This document shows positions 1-5,661 of a stretch of 10,094 nucleotides of DNA, piece by piece; the first letter of the stretch is position 1, and every line of letters begins with the position of its first letter. A program made the translations under genes and the position numbers. A model generated the notes under the pieces. That model did not search any database. It was given only the letters and a program-made list of their open reading frames with translations, and was not told the DNA's origin. The DNA is from Oxalobacteraceae bacterium (GTDB taxonomy: Bacteria; Pseudomonadota; Gammaproteobacteria; Burkholderiales; Burkholderiaceae_D): assembly GCA_027485535.1 (NCBI GenBank), contig JAIXQV010000015.1, positions 1 to 10,094 of the forward strand, read 5' to 3'.

Positions 1-1
1 C

Positions 2-82
2 GATTTCAACATGGGTAAGTACGCGCCTGCTGTCAGCGATGAAGTACGTATTGATATCGCTATCGAAGCGCTGAAGCAGTAA
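2..82 (+). CDS. YceI family protein, C-terminal fragment (5' end outside window)
   Basis: Only the last 26 codons and a TAA stop lie in the window. They read DFNMGKYAPAVSDEVRIDIA followed by IEALKQ. This matches the closing strands of the YceI lipocalin-like fold: the (S)DFxM-K/G-Y-x-P-x-V-x-DEV pattern is typical of the family's last two beta strands. YceI proteins are generally periplasmic and bind long isoprenoid or other amphiphilic lipids, with physiological roles mostly unresolved. The rest of the gene is upstream of position 1, so a signal peptide cannot be judged. A strong hairpin terminator follows 14 nt after the stop. Two further YceI-family genes lie about 2.7 kb away on the opposite strand, and this tail is not identical to either. 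The family call rests on the C-terminal motif only. Confidence 0.7.
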   Translation, partial: DFNMGKYAPAVSDEVRIDIAIEALKQ

Positions 83-96
83 TCCTACGCAGTAAT

Positions 97-125
97 AAAA
101 ACGCCCGCGAATCGCGGGCGTTTTT
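97..125. terminator. Bidirectional rho-independent terminator
   Basis: An 8-bp GC-rich stem, cgcccgcg at 102-109 and cgcgggcg at 113-120, has a 3-nt loop. It is flanked by a run of A on the left (97-101) and a run of T on the right (121-125), which extend the pairing. Read on the + strand it is a hairpin followed by TTTTTG, 14 nt after the YceI stop. Read on the minus strand it is also followed by a T-rich run, about 60 nt after the sbmA-like stop. It therefore separates two convergent transcripts. Confidence 0.92.
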
Positions 126-183
126 GTTTGCTACTTACCGTTCAGCTCTGGCTAGGCTTTAGCGTGGCTCGAGTCGGCCACAT

Positions 184-1206
184 TCACGCGTTATGACTTC
201 CCACATCGTTGTTTGCTACGCCATTACCGCTCTTGGCTGAACCAATCTGTGCCTCGAAGGCCCGCAAACGCTTGTACACCGAGATCAGTTCAACAATCGT
301 ACTCCAGCTGCGCACCAAGAACTGGAAAGACATCTCAACACGCCCGAAAGCACGCACGATCTGCTGCATCACGCCTAGTGTAATCGCACCCGAAACTACC
401 GTAGGGCCCAGTGCGATATACGGTACCAATACGCCGAACTGCAAGTAACTGAACTTGGCGATATCGAAGTACATGTAATGGAAAAACAAACGGAAGTAGT
501 TTGCGCGCACATGAGAAAACAAATCTTTCACCACCGGCTCGCTCGCACGTGCACCGTCGTCTTCTGCATGCACCAACTCTTTACGATAAGCCGCCTCAAC
601 ACGCTGGTTGTTGAACTCCAGGCCAGGCAGCTTGATACCTACCAGCGCTAACACCACTGTGCCAAACAATGCAAACAAAATTGCGACGTACACCAGTGCG
701 TGGTCGACTTGCCCCAGCACCGGCACCTCGGACACCTTCTTCGAGAGATTCCAGAGAATCGGCAAGAACGCGAACAAGGTCATCAGCGAATCCATCATGT
801 TCGAGCCCAGCGATTCCATGATCGCCGAGAAGCGCTTGGTGTCTTCCTGTACCCGCTGACTCGCACCCTCAATATGACGTAGCGTTGACCAATGCGCCAT
901 GTAGTAATCATTCATCGCATCACGCCAGCGGAATACCCAGTGCTTGGTGAAGAAGGCTAGCAATACCGCCACCAGCACATACGTGCCAGCCAGCTTAGCG
1001 AAGGTCATCAGGAAACCAAAAAACTCATCCAGCGTCACATTACCTGGCTGCGCTAGCGCTTTTTGCACAACGTCATAGAAGCCGCCGAACCAGTCATTAA
1101 TGGCCACATCAATCTGCACCTGATACCAAGTACCGAGCAAAATGAGTGCAGCACCCGGCCACGACCAGAGCAGCCAACGACGCGATAAAAAGAAGGAATT
1201 AAACAT
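184..1206 (-). CDS. sbmA: SbmA/BacA-type peptide transporter (short form)
   Basis: This encodes a 340-residue polytopic inner-membrane protein of the SbmA/BacA family, proton-driven importers of peptide antibiotics such as microcins and proline-rich antimicrobial peptides. Residues 90-127 carry the family hallmark: VFRWRDAMNDYYMAHW, then LRHIEGASQRVQEDTKRF. A second conserved block lies at 191-211 (KLPGLEFNNQRVEAAYRKEL) and a third at 237-249 (YFRLFFHYMYFDI). Hydrophobic segments fall near 14-35, 64-86, 138-153, 170-190, 258-280 and 296-312. Compared with E. coli SbmA (406 residues, from memory), homology starts near residue 80 of that protein, so the N-terminal extension is absent; shorter versions of this kind occur in other bacteria. 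The ATG at 1206 is chosen because the reading begins with the typical MF(x)SFF and a purine-rich AAGAGA lies upstream. It is the last gene of a three-gene unit, 18 nt after chaN. The tail after about residue 325 is variable. Family assignment is firm; the substrate is unknown. Confidence 0.92.
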   Translation of the reverse strand: MFNSFFLSRRWLLWSWPGAALILLGTWYQVQIDVAINDWFGGFYDVVQKALAQPGNVTLDEFFGFLMTFAKLAGTYVLVAVLLAFFTKHWVFRWRDAMNDYYMAHWSTLRHIEGASQRVQEDTKRFSAIMESLGSNMMDSLMTLFAFLPILWNLSKKVSEVPVLGQVDHALVYVAILFALFGTVVLALVGIKLPGLEFNNQRVEAAYRKELVHAEDDGARASEPVVKDLFSHVRANYFRLFFHYMYFDIAKFSYLQFGVLVPYIALGPTVVSGAITLGVMQQIVRAFGRVEMSFQFLVRSWSTIVELISVYKRLRAFEAQIGSAKSGNGVANNDVGSHNA

Positions 1207-1224
1207 GTGGTGTCTCTTGCAGCG

Positions 1225-2097
1225 TTATTTTATTTTGAAGTCTTCGCAGGGGTCAGACCGCTCCGCCGGCTTACTCAACCAGACGATGTCGTAGCGCCCT
1301 GCCAAGGACTTTACCAGTTCTTCGCGCGGGCTGTCGGTCTCATAGAAACCGACAGCGGTGAGTTTCAGTGCAGGTGCCAGTGCGCTCAGTGCTTGTGGCA
1401 CACCATAATCCTTGCGCACATGGCCATTACCCGCGACCAGCACGGATGGCGCATGATCAAGCAGTGCCTGCGCCATTGAGAGATCGGTTGCACGCTGCAC
1501 CAAACGCATGGGCTGCAAATACTTTTCTGGCAGCTTGCCACAATGACCATCGATCAAATCCTGATCCAACTGCCGGCTCGCATCTGCACTGAGGGAAGCG
1601 GTTTTGTAGGCTTGCGCCATCGGGGTGGGTAAGGCCGACTCGCCCTGCCCGTACAACTGCTTGGAGAAGCCCTTGGGTAGGTTACCGCCGATCAGCTGCA
1701 GTTTGGCGCCACGCACAGCGTCGAATAAAGGCGAGTGCAGTGGCCACTGCCATGCCTTGGCATCAAATCCCGCTGCTTCAAGATCTGGCAGTAGTCCCCC
1801 CTCATGCTTGACGCGAGCACCGGATGGTAAGTGCTCAGCAATGACCGTTAACTTGTCGCGAGCGATTTGTTTGATCAGCTGCGCACGGAGCGCATGATGA
1901 TTCGCGTTGTCGTGTAATTCACCCAGCAAGACAATATCTTGTTTGCGTAGCCTATCGACCAGCATTTGTTCGCTGATCTCTTTCCCTGTGCGCAGATCGA
2001 TGATCTGCGCGTGAGCCGTTTGCATCGCCCACAGCAGACCTAGCAGCGATAGCAGCGGCGATAACAGCGGTGATAACAGCGGAGAACGATAAATCAC
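1225..2097 (-). CDS. ChaN family (heme/iron-associated) exported protein, GTG start
   Basis: The 290-residue product belongs to the ChaN/DUF399 family, whose Campylobacter jejuni member is a heme-binding outer-membrane lipoprotein linked to iron uptake. Diagnostic motifs are GELHDNANHH (59-68), AEHLPSGA (87-94), DGHCGKLP (183-190) and AGNGHVRKDYGVP (222-234). A signal peptide spans about residues 1-30, ending AHA|Q. Its hydrophobic core is built from repeated PLLS units. There is no cysteine near the cleavage point, so unlike the classical members it is probably a soluble periplasmic protein and not a lipoprotein. The start is GTG at 2097, 9 nt after the stop of the FMN reductase gene; the next in-frame Met (residue 25) would destroy the signal peptide. 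No strong ribosome-binding site is seen, which suggests translational coupling. The SbmA-like gene follows after 18 nt. Family call is firm; a heme or iron role here is inference. Confidence 0.88.
   Translation of the reverse strand: MIYRSPLLSPLLSPLLSLLGLLWAMQTAHAQIIDLRTGKEISEQMLVDRLRKQDIVLLGELHDNANHHALRAQLIKQIARDKLTVIAEHLPSGARVKHEGGLLPDLEAAGFDAKAWQWPLHSPLFDAVRGAKLQLIGGNLPKGFSKQLYGQGESALPTPMAQAYKTASLSADASRQLDQDLIDGHCGKLPEKYLQPMRLVQRATDLSMAQALLDHAPSVLVAGNGHVRKDYGVPQALSALAPALKLTAVGFYETDSPREELVKSLAGRYDIVWLSKPAERSDPCEDFKIK
2042..2089 (-). repeat. 12-bp tandem repeat inside the chaN signal-peptide region
   Basis: About four imperfect copies of a 12-bp unit lie head to tail: agcagcgatagc (2042-2053), agcggcgataac (2054-2065), agcggtgataac (2066-2077) and agcggagaacga (2078-2089). 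The middle two differ by one base and the outer two are more diverged. Because 12 is a multiple of three, copy changes stay in frame. Each unit encodes Pro-Leu-Leu-Ser or a variant, making up the hydrophobic core of the signal peptide. Slippage could lengthen or shorten that core. Confidence 0.8.
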
Positions 2098-2106
2098 TGA
2101 CTGGCC

Positions 2107-2652
2107 CTATGCCTTACGCTGGCGCGCCAGCTCGCATAGCGCAGAGAGAAGCTTGCGCAGATTCTCTGCAGTTGGTTCGTCGATCAGTTTTCCATCAGCG
2201 TCGAACTTGGATGGCGCGGCGGAGATCATGACCTCAGGCCGATTCACCATGGGGCTGTTGAGATAGATGAACACCTGCCGTAGCTGATACTGCGCGCGCG
2301 AGGTCCCTAGCCCACCTGGCGTGGCCCCCATCAGTGCAATCGGCTTACCATCGAAAGGCTGATCTGGCGGGCGCGAAGCCCAGTCGATGGCATTCTTCAA
2401 CACACCGGGAAATGAGTAGTTGTACTCGGGCGTGGCAATCACGATTGCATCGGCGGCATTAATTTGTTCACGTAATCGTTGCACCGACGGTGGCAAACCC
2501 TGCACACGAAGATCCTCGTTATACAGCGGAACATCTGACAAATCCGCCAGTGAGAATGTGACGCCATCAGGCAATAGCGTAGCGCATGCACGTAGCGCTG
2601 CGGTATTGAGTGAACCTTGGCGCAAACTACCGGAGATACCTAGGATATGCAT
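2107..2652 (-). CDS. NADPH-dependent FMN reductase (ChrR/YieF-like)
   Basis: The 181-residue cytosolic flavoprotein has the flavodoxin-like fold of the NADPH-dependent FMN reductase family. The FMN phosphate-binding loop is GSLRQGSLN (8-16). The signature TPEYNYSFPGVLKNAIDW lies at 74-91, and a conserved GATPGGLGTSRAQYQLRQ block at 109-126 matches the tetramer/NADPH region of E. coli ChrR (YieF). Such enzymes transfer electrons from NAD(P)H to quinones, chromate or other acceptors via FMN; the physiological acceptor cannot be read from sequence. Length is normal for the family (about 175-190). The ATG at 2652 gives the usual beta-strand start MHILGISGSLR; upstream there is only a weak AAGAAAA-type purine stretch. 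It is the first gene of a unit with the ChaN and SbmA-like genes (9-nt gap to chaN). The 121-nt (or so) leader before it contains repeated CTCTATT motifs. Confidence 0.92.
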   Translation of the reverse strand: MHILGISGSLRQGSLNTAALRACATLLPDGVTFSLADLSDVPLYNEDLRVQGLPPSVQRLREQINAADAIVIATPEYNYSFPGVLKNAIDWASRPPDQPFDGKPIALMGATPGGLGTSRAQYQLRQVFIYLNSPMVNRPEVMISAAPSKFDADGKLIDEPTAENLRKLLSALCELARQRKA

Positions 2653-2727
2653 AAGAGATTTTCTTGTTTAATAGAGAGCGTTATCGATCAGCAAGAATAA
2701 ACATGACAGACCTGCTACATGAATCTA

Positions 2728-2744
2728 AATAGAGTGAATAGAGT
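2728..2744 (-). repeat. Short direct repeats upstream of the FMN reductase operon
   Basis: The octamer aatagagt occurs at 2728-2735 and again at 2737-2744, a 9-bp periodicity; a third partial copy (aatagag) lies at 2670-2676. On the transcribed minus strand these read ACTCTATT and CTCTATT, in the leader of the reductase-chaN-sbmA unit. They could be regulator half-sites or chance in an AT-rich leader. No convincing -35/-10 pair was found around them. Confidence 0.25.
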
Positions 2745-2773
2745 ATCGCGTTAAAACGGGTGGGGCGTGGCGA

Positions 2774-3343
2774 CTAATCCGCTTTCACACCTTCAACCTG
2801 TATCGCCAGCTTGATCTCTGGCGAAAACCGAGGCAAGCCTATGTTCATGCCAAAGTCACTACGATCAAAACGGCCATGCGCATCAGCGCCACAGACCTCA
2901 CGCTTATGCAGCGGATGAATCAGGCATTTGAAGTGCGTGAGCGTCAGTGACAGCGGCTTGGTAATGCCCAACATGGTCATCTCGCCTTCCACCGCAACCA
3001 GCTTGTCGCCGTCAAATCTCAATGCAGTACTCTTGAAGGTGACTGTGGGATATTTCGCGACATTGAACATTTCATCGCCACGCGCTTTTTCATTCATTTT
3101 GGCGTGACCAAAATCAACGGTACTGGCGTCAATCGATATCTCGACACTGCCACCGGTTTTTGATTGCCGATCAAGTACGATTTTTCCGCTACTCTTGGTG
3201 AACTTCCCGCGCCAAACCGAGAGACCCATATGATCAGCTTCGAAACTGGGGTAGGTGTGACTCGGGTCGATGTTATACACCTGTGCCGATACACAAGTAG
3301 TCACCAACAGAAAAGGAACGAGAATCAGTTTCTTGAGATTCAT
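2774..3343 (-). CDS. YceI family periplasmic protein (two-cysteine type)
   Basis: From the ATG at 3343 the product has 189 residues: a signal peptide of about 20 residues (MNLKKLILVPFLL to VSA|Q) and one YceI lipocalin-like beta-barrel domain. The mature protein begins QVYNIDPSHTYPSFEADHMG, the classical YceI opening (YxIDPxHSxxxFxxxH). Later blocks are KMNEKARGDEMFNVAKYPTV and RSDFGMNIGLPRFSPEIKL. An internal CLIHPLHKREVC stretch has two cysteines spaced to form a periplasmic disulfide, as seen in a proteobacterial YceI subgroup. YceI proteins bind isoprenoid-type lipids; the in vivo role is unclear. A TTG nine bases upstream (3352) is in frame, but the ATG is preferred because TTG has no ribosome-binding site and GAAG precedes the ATG. 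It lies 35 nt after the other YceI gene, probably in one transcript. Cys17 in the signal peptide is not in a valid lipobox. Confidence 0.9.
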   Translation of the reverse strand: MNLKKLILVPFLLVTTCVSAQVYNIDPSHTYPSFEADHMGLSVWRGKFTKSSGKIVLDRQSKTGGSVEISIDASTVDFGHAKMNEKARGDEMFNVAKYPTVTFKSTALRFDGDKLVAVEGEMTMLGITKPLSLTLTHFKCLIHPLHKREVCGADAHGRFDRSDFGMNIGLPRFSPEIKLAIQVEGVKAD

Positions 3344-3361
3344 GAGCTTCAATCGTTGAGT

Positions 3362-3374
3362 GCGCTGGCAGCGC
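3362..3374. repeat. Small hairpin between the two yceI-type genes
   Basis: The 13-base sequence gcgctggcagcgc is a perfect inverted repeat around one central base, so a 5-bp stem with a 3-base loop can form. It lies just after the stop of the upstream yceI-type gene. No T run follows, so it is not a standard terminator. It may affect mRNA stability or coupling between the genes, or be incidental. Confidence 0.4.
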
Positions 3375-3378
3375 CTGA

Positions 3379-3924
3379 TTACTGAGCGACGATACGGAAT
3401 TTGATCACCACCTCATCAGCGACGACGCTGACATCTTTCCACTCACCATCACCGATGCCGAATGCTAGGCGCTTGATCGGCACACTACCCTCAAATACCT
3501 GAGATGCGCCTTCCTTCTTGACACTCAGCGGAAATTGCAAGTCCATCGACTTGCCTTTGAGTGTTAATTTGCCCATCACCTCGAGCTTGCCCGGACCAGC
3601 GGAGCGGATTTTGGAAGAACTGAAAGTCGCTTTCGGAAATTGTGCCGCGTAGAACCACTCTTTCTTGCGCACCTCGGCGCTGTAATCCGGATCGCCCAAG
3701 TCGAAACTCGCCACGTCGATCTCGACACTCGCTTTGGCATTTTCAGGCTTGGCGGGATCATAGTCGACTTGCGCGACGAGCTTATTGAATTTGGCGTCGA
3801 CCGCGACACCCATTTGCTTAAAGGTGACGCCGACACCTGATTTCACTGCATCAACCTTTAATGGTGCAGCGAGCGCACTGCTCGTCAATAATGCCGCGGT
3901 GACGAGCGCGATTCTTGCGATCAT
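3379..3924 (-). CDS. YceI family periplasmic protein
   Basis: The 181-residue product has an N-terminal signal peptide (MIARIALVTAALLTSSALA, cut near residues 19-20) and a single YceI domain. Recognisable elements are VGVTFKQMGVAVDAKF near 31-46, the DPDYSAEVRKKEWFYAAQFP helix/strand region (78-97) followed by KATFSSSKI, the GKLTLKGKSMDLQFP strands (118-132), and FGIGDGEWKDVSVVADEVVI near the C-terminus. The last matches the family's closing motif in the same way as the fragment at the left edge. It is predicted to be a periplasmic lipocalin-like binder. It lacks the CxxHPxxxxxxC stretch of its downstream neighbour, so the two are different subtypes and not a recent duplication. The ATG at 3924 has GGGAAAA upstream at suitable spacing. 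It is probably the first gene of a YceI pair; the gap to the TPM gene is about 114 nt. Confidence 0.9.
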   Translation of the reverse strand: MIARIALVTAALLTSSALAAPLKVDAVKSGVGVTFKQMGVAVDAKFNKLVAQVDYDPAKPENAKASVEIDVASFDLGDPDYSAEVRKKEWFYAAQFPKATFSSSKIRSAGPGKLEVMGKLTLKGKSMDLQFPLSVKKEGASQVFEGSVPIKRLAFGIGDGEWKDVSVVADEVVIKFRIVAQ

Positions 3925-4038
3925 GATTTTCCCTGTCTCTGGCTGGGTTTAGCGCGCGGATCATGCTTTTTAAACGAATATGCACCGCGCCAACCCACCA
4001 TTGTATACAGGAGCGAATAACTGCATCCGAGCTTGAAT

Positions 4039-4965
4039 TTACCACCGCCCCGAAGCGCCACCTCCACCAAATCCGCCACCACCCCCGCGAAAACCGCCCC
4101 TACCACTGCCACGGCCGCCACCACCGCCCCAACCACCGCCCCAACCACCGCCCCAACCACCACCACCACCACTGCCACCGCCACCGCCGATATGAGCGCC
4201 TGCAAGGGTAATGACTATGCCGATCAACGCGGACAACAGCGCGAAGAGGATTAAGCTCGTGAATAGCCAAACTGCCAATCCCACTAAAGCACCCGTGAGC
4301 AAGGCCGCCTTCCCACGACCCATTCGCTTGCGCATCACCGCGCCAATGATCAGTGCAGCAATAAAAATCACCGGCAATAGGCCAGCGTCGCCGAGCTGAA
4401 GCTCCTCCATTTGCGACGGCGGGGGCAATGCCTCGCCATCGACCACGCGCATCATGGCGTCGAGACCAACGCTGACTCCTTTGAAAAAATCATTCTCGCG
4501 AAAACGTGGAACAATCAGCTCATCAATAATTCGCTTGCAGGTCGCATCATTAAGGGCGCCCTCCAAGCCATAGCCAACCTCAATACGCAGGGTGCGGTCT
4601 TCCTTTGCGATCAGCAGGATAGCGCCATCATCTACCTGCTTACGTCCAAGCTTCCACTGCTCGGCGACGCGAATGGCGTACTGTTCGATGCTCTCTGGCT
4701 GCGTGCTGCGCACAATCAGGAGCGCGATCTGACTACCTTTGCGTTGCTCGAATGCGCTCAGATATTCGTCCAGCGCCTTCTGCTGCACTGCTGACAAACC
4801 ATCGGCAAGATCAACCACCCGCCCGGTGAGTGTAGGTACGGCAACGAGCGGCTGCGCGACTACCATCGCAGCGCAAAGCCATACGGCAAGCGCTGCGATG
4901 AACTGCCTACTTGCTGGCAGGCGCACCAAAATCCACTGGTGGCGCGTTCGAGATCGCGGATTCAT
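4039..4965 (-). CDS. TPM-domain (YgcG-like) membrane protein with Gly/Trp-rich C-terminus
   Basis: The 308-residue protein has a signal peptide (core FIAALAVWLCAAMVV, cut near VVA|Q at 37/38) and a TPM domain at about 45-175. Family features are TGRVVDLADGLS (47-58), the GSQIALLIV strand (77-85), WKLGRKQVDDGAILLIA (104-120) and RIEVGYGLEGALND (127-140). Hydrophobic segments follow at about 194-211 and 220-256. The tail (260-306) is almost pure Gly with Trp, Ser, Arg and Phe, ending GGGASGRW as is common in this family. The domain would face the periplasm. Plant TPM proteins were described as phosphatases linked to photosystem repair, but the bacterial function is uncertain. The ATG at 4965 overlaps lemA by 59 nt and has a poor ribosome-binding site; an in-frame GTG at 4926 would give a tighter signal peptide and a 20-nt overlap. 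TPM and LemA proteins are often encoded together, which supports the call. Confidence 0.88.
   Translation of the reverse strand: MNPRSRTRHQWILVRLPASRQFIAALAVWLCAAMVVAQPLVAVPTLTGRVVDLADGLSAVQQKALDEYLSAFEQRKGSQIALLIVRSTQPESIEQYAIRVAEQWKLGRKQVDDGAILLIAKEDRTLRIEVGYGLEGALNDATCKRIIDELIVPRFRENDFFKGVSVGLDAMMRVVDGEALPPPSQMEELQLGDAGLLPVIFIAALIIGAVMRKRMGRGKAALLTGALVGLAVWLFTSLILFALLSALIGIVITLAGAHIGGGGGSGGGGGWGGGWGGGWGGGGGRGSGRGGFRGGGGGFGGGGASGRW
4121..4156 (-). repeat. Three exact copies of a 12-bp unit encoding Gly-Gly-Gly-Trp
   Basis: The unit ccaccgccccaa is repeated exactly three times (4121-4132, 4133-4144, 4145-4156) and continues into ccaccaccacca. On the coding strand it gives in-frame TGG-GGC-GGT-GGT, producing the WGGGWGGGWGGG part of the TPM protein's tail. 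Copy-number change would keep the frame. The opposite-strand reading of this low-complexity region (Pro/Thr/His-rich) is a compositional shadow. Confidence 0.85.
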
Positions 4966-5512
4966 TCTCGACCGTGAAGTTAGGTTTGACTTTCATACCG
5001 AACAGCAGCGCAGTCAGATTCGTCGGGAATGAGCGTACGACCACGTTGTAGTCTTGAACCGCCTTGATATAGCGATTACGTGCCACCGTGATCCGGTTTT
5101 CTGTGCCTTCCAGTTGCGCCTGCAAGTCACGAAAGCTGGCATCTGCCTTCAGCTGGGGATAGTTCTCACTGATTAGGAGCAAGCGGGATAGCGCGCCAGA
5201 TAGCTGACCTTGCGCTGATTGAAACCGAGCAAACGCTTGGGGATCGTTCAGCACGTCGGGCGTTATCTGTATTGAACCGACTCGCGCGCGTGCCTCGGTC
5301 ACTTGGGTCAGTACCTGGCGCTCATGTGCGGCATAAGCCTTCACGGTATTCACGAGATTCGGCACTAAATCGGCACGGCGCTGATACTGATTAACCACCT
5401 CGGCCCAACTTGCCTTGATCTGTTCATCACCTGCTTGCAGACTGTTGTAGCCGCAAGCACTCAACAGTATTGATAACAGTAAAAGAAAAAACCACCTTAC
5501 CCACCTGCGCAT
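4907..5512 (-). CDS. lemA: LemA family lipoprotein
   Basis: From the ATG at 5512 the product is 201 residues. It starts with MRRWVRWFFLLLLSILLSAC, a lipoprotein signal peptide with lipobox LSAC, so Cys20 is the predicted lipidated residue. The mature LemA domain is a long helical bundle. It opens YNSLQAGDEQIKASWAEVVN, then QYQRRADLVPNLVNTVKAYA and HERQVLTQVTEARARV. Later come ENYPQLKADASFRDLQAQLE and GTENRITVARNRYIKAVQDY, with the typical ending VKPNFTVENE and VDFGAP. An AGGAG sits 5 nt before this ATG. The open frame extends 35 codons further to 5617, but that extension lacks a ribosome-binding site and would bury the lipobox. LemA function is unresolved; membrane proteins of this family are found across bacteria. 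The TPM gene overlaps its 3' end. The context supports a LemA/TPM pair acting in the envelope. Confidence 0.92.
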   Translation of the reverse strand: MRRWVRWFFLLLLSILLSACGYNSLQAGDEQIKASWAEVVNQYQRRADLVPNLVNTVKAYAAHERQVLTQVTEARARVGSIQITPDVLNDPQAFARFQSAQGQLSGALSRLLLISENYPQLKADASFRDLQAQLEGTENRITVARNRYIKAVQDYNVVVRSFPTNLTALLFGMKVKPNFTVENESAISNAPPVDFGAPASK

Positions 5513-5567
5513 GTGGACTCCTGATCGATTGAAGGCCGGCACTGATGCTAGCGTCGTATCCATGATG

Positions 5568-5595
5568 TGATCTAGTGATTTAACAATCATGATCA
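5568..5595. promoter_or_regulatory. Imperfect inverted repeat upstream of lemA (possible operator)
   Basis: The arms tgatctagtgatt (5568-5580) and aatcatgatca (5585-5595) are inverted around taac. They give two 5-bp stems (TGATC/GATCA outer, TGATT/AATCA inner) separated by an unequal internal loop. The element lies 56-83 nt upstream of the lemA ATG, in a 149-nt gap that otherwise has no gene. The position suits a regulator site or a leader-RNA hairpin. No good -35/-10 pair was found nearby, so the role is inference. Confidence 0.3.
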
Positions 5596-5661
5596 CCATC
5601 AAGCGATCCGCTATCACACGAAATGCGGTGAGCCATCATCTCAAGAATTTGATGAACGTGG

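Noticed and set aside
3292..3296. Possible lipobox (VTTC) in the signal peptide of the two-cysteine YceI protein
   Set aside because: Threonine at the -1 position is not accepted by lipoprotein signal peptidase; a VSA|Q cleavage three residues later fits signal peptidase I.
3344..3352. TTG start at 3352 for the two-cysteine YceI gene
   Set aside because: Adds only three residues, has no ribosome-binding site, and the ATG at 3343 gives a standard signal peptide.
3990..4010. Possible -10 element (TATACAAT on the minus strand) upstream of the YceI pair
   Set aside because: No acceptable -35 hexamer at 16-18 bp spacing; position is plausible, but the match is too weak to list as a promoter.
3921..4205. 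Minus-strand Val/Ala-rich frame (repeated VVGAVVGA) overlapping the TPM tail
   Set aside because: It is a frame-shifted reading of the same GGT/GGC repeat; the TPM frame is supported by domain homology along its whole length.
3963..4254. Plus-strand Pro/Thr/His-rich open frames over the TPM tail
   Set aside because: They are the complement of the Gly-rich repeat coding region; low-complexity shadows with no ribosome-binding site or family similarity.
5513..5617. 35-codon N-terminal extension of the lemA frame to an ATG at 5617
   Set aside because: No ribosome-binding site at 5617, composition unlike a signal peptide, and it would bury the lipobox; the ATG at 5512 has AGGAG 5 nt upstream.
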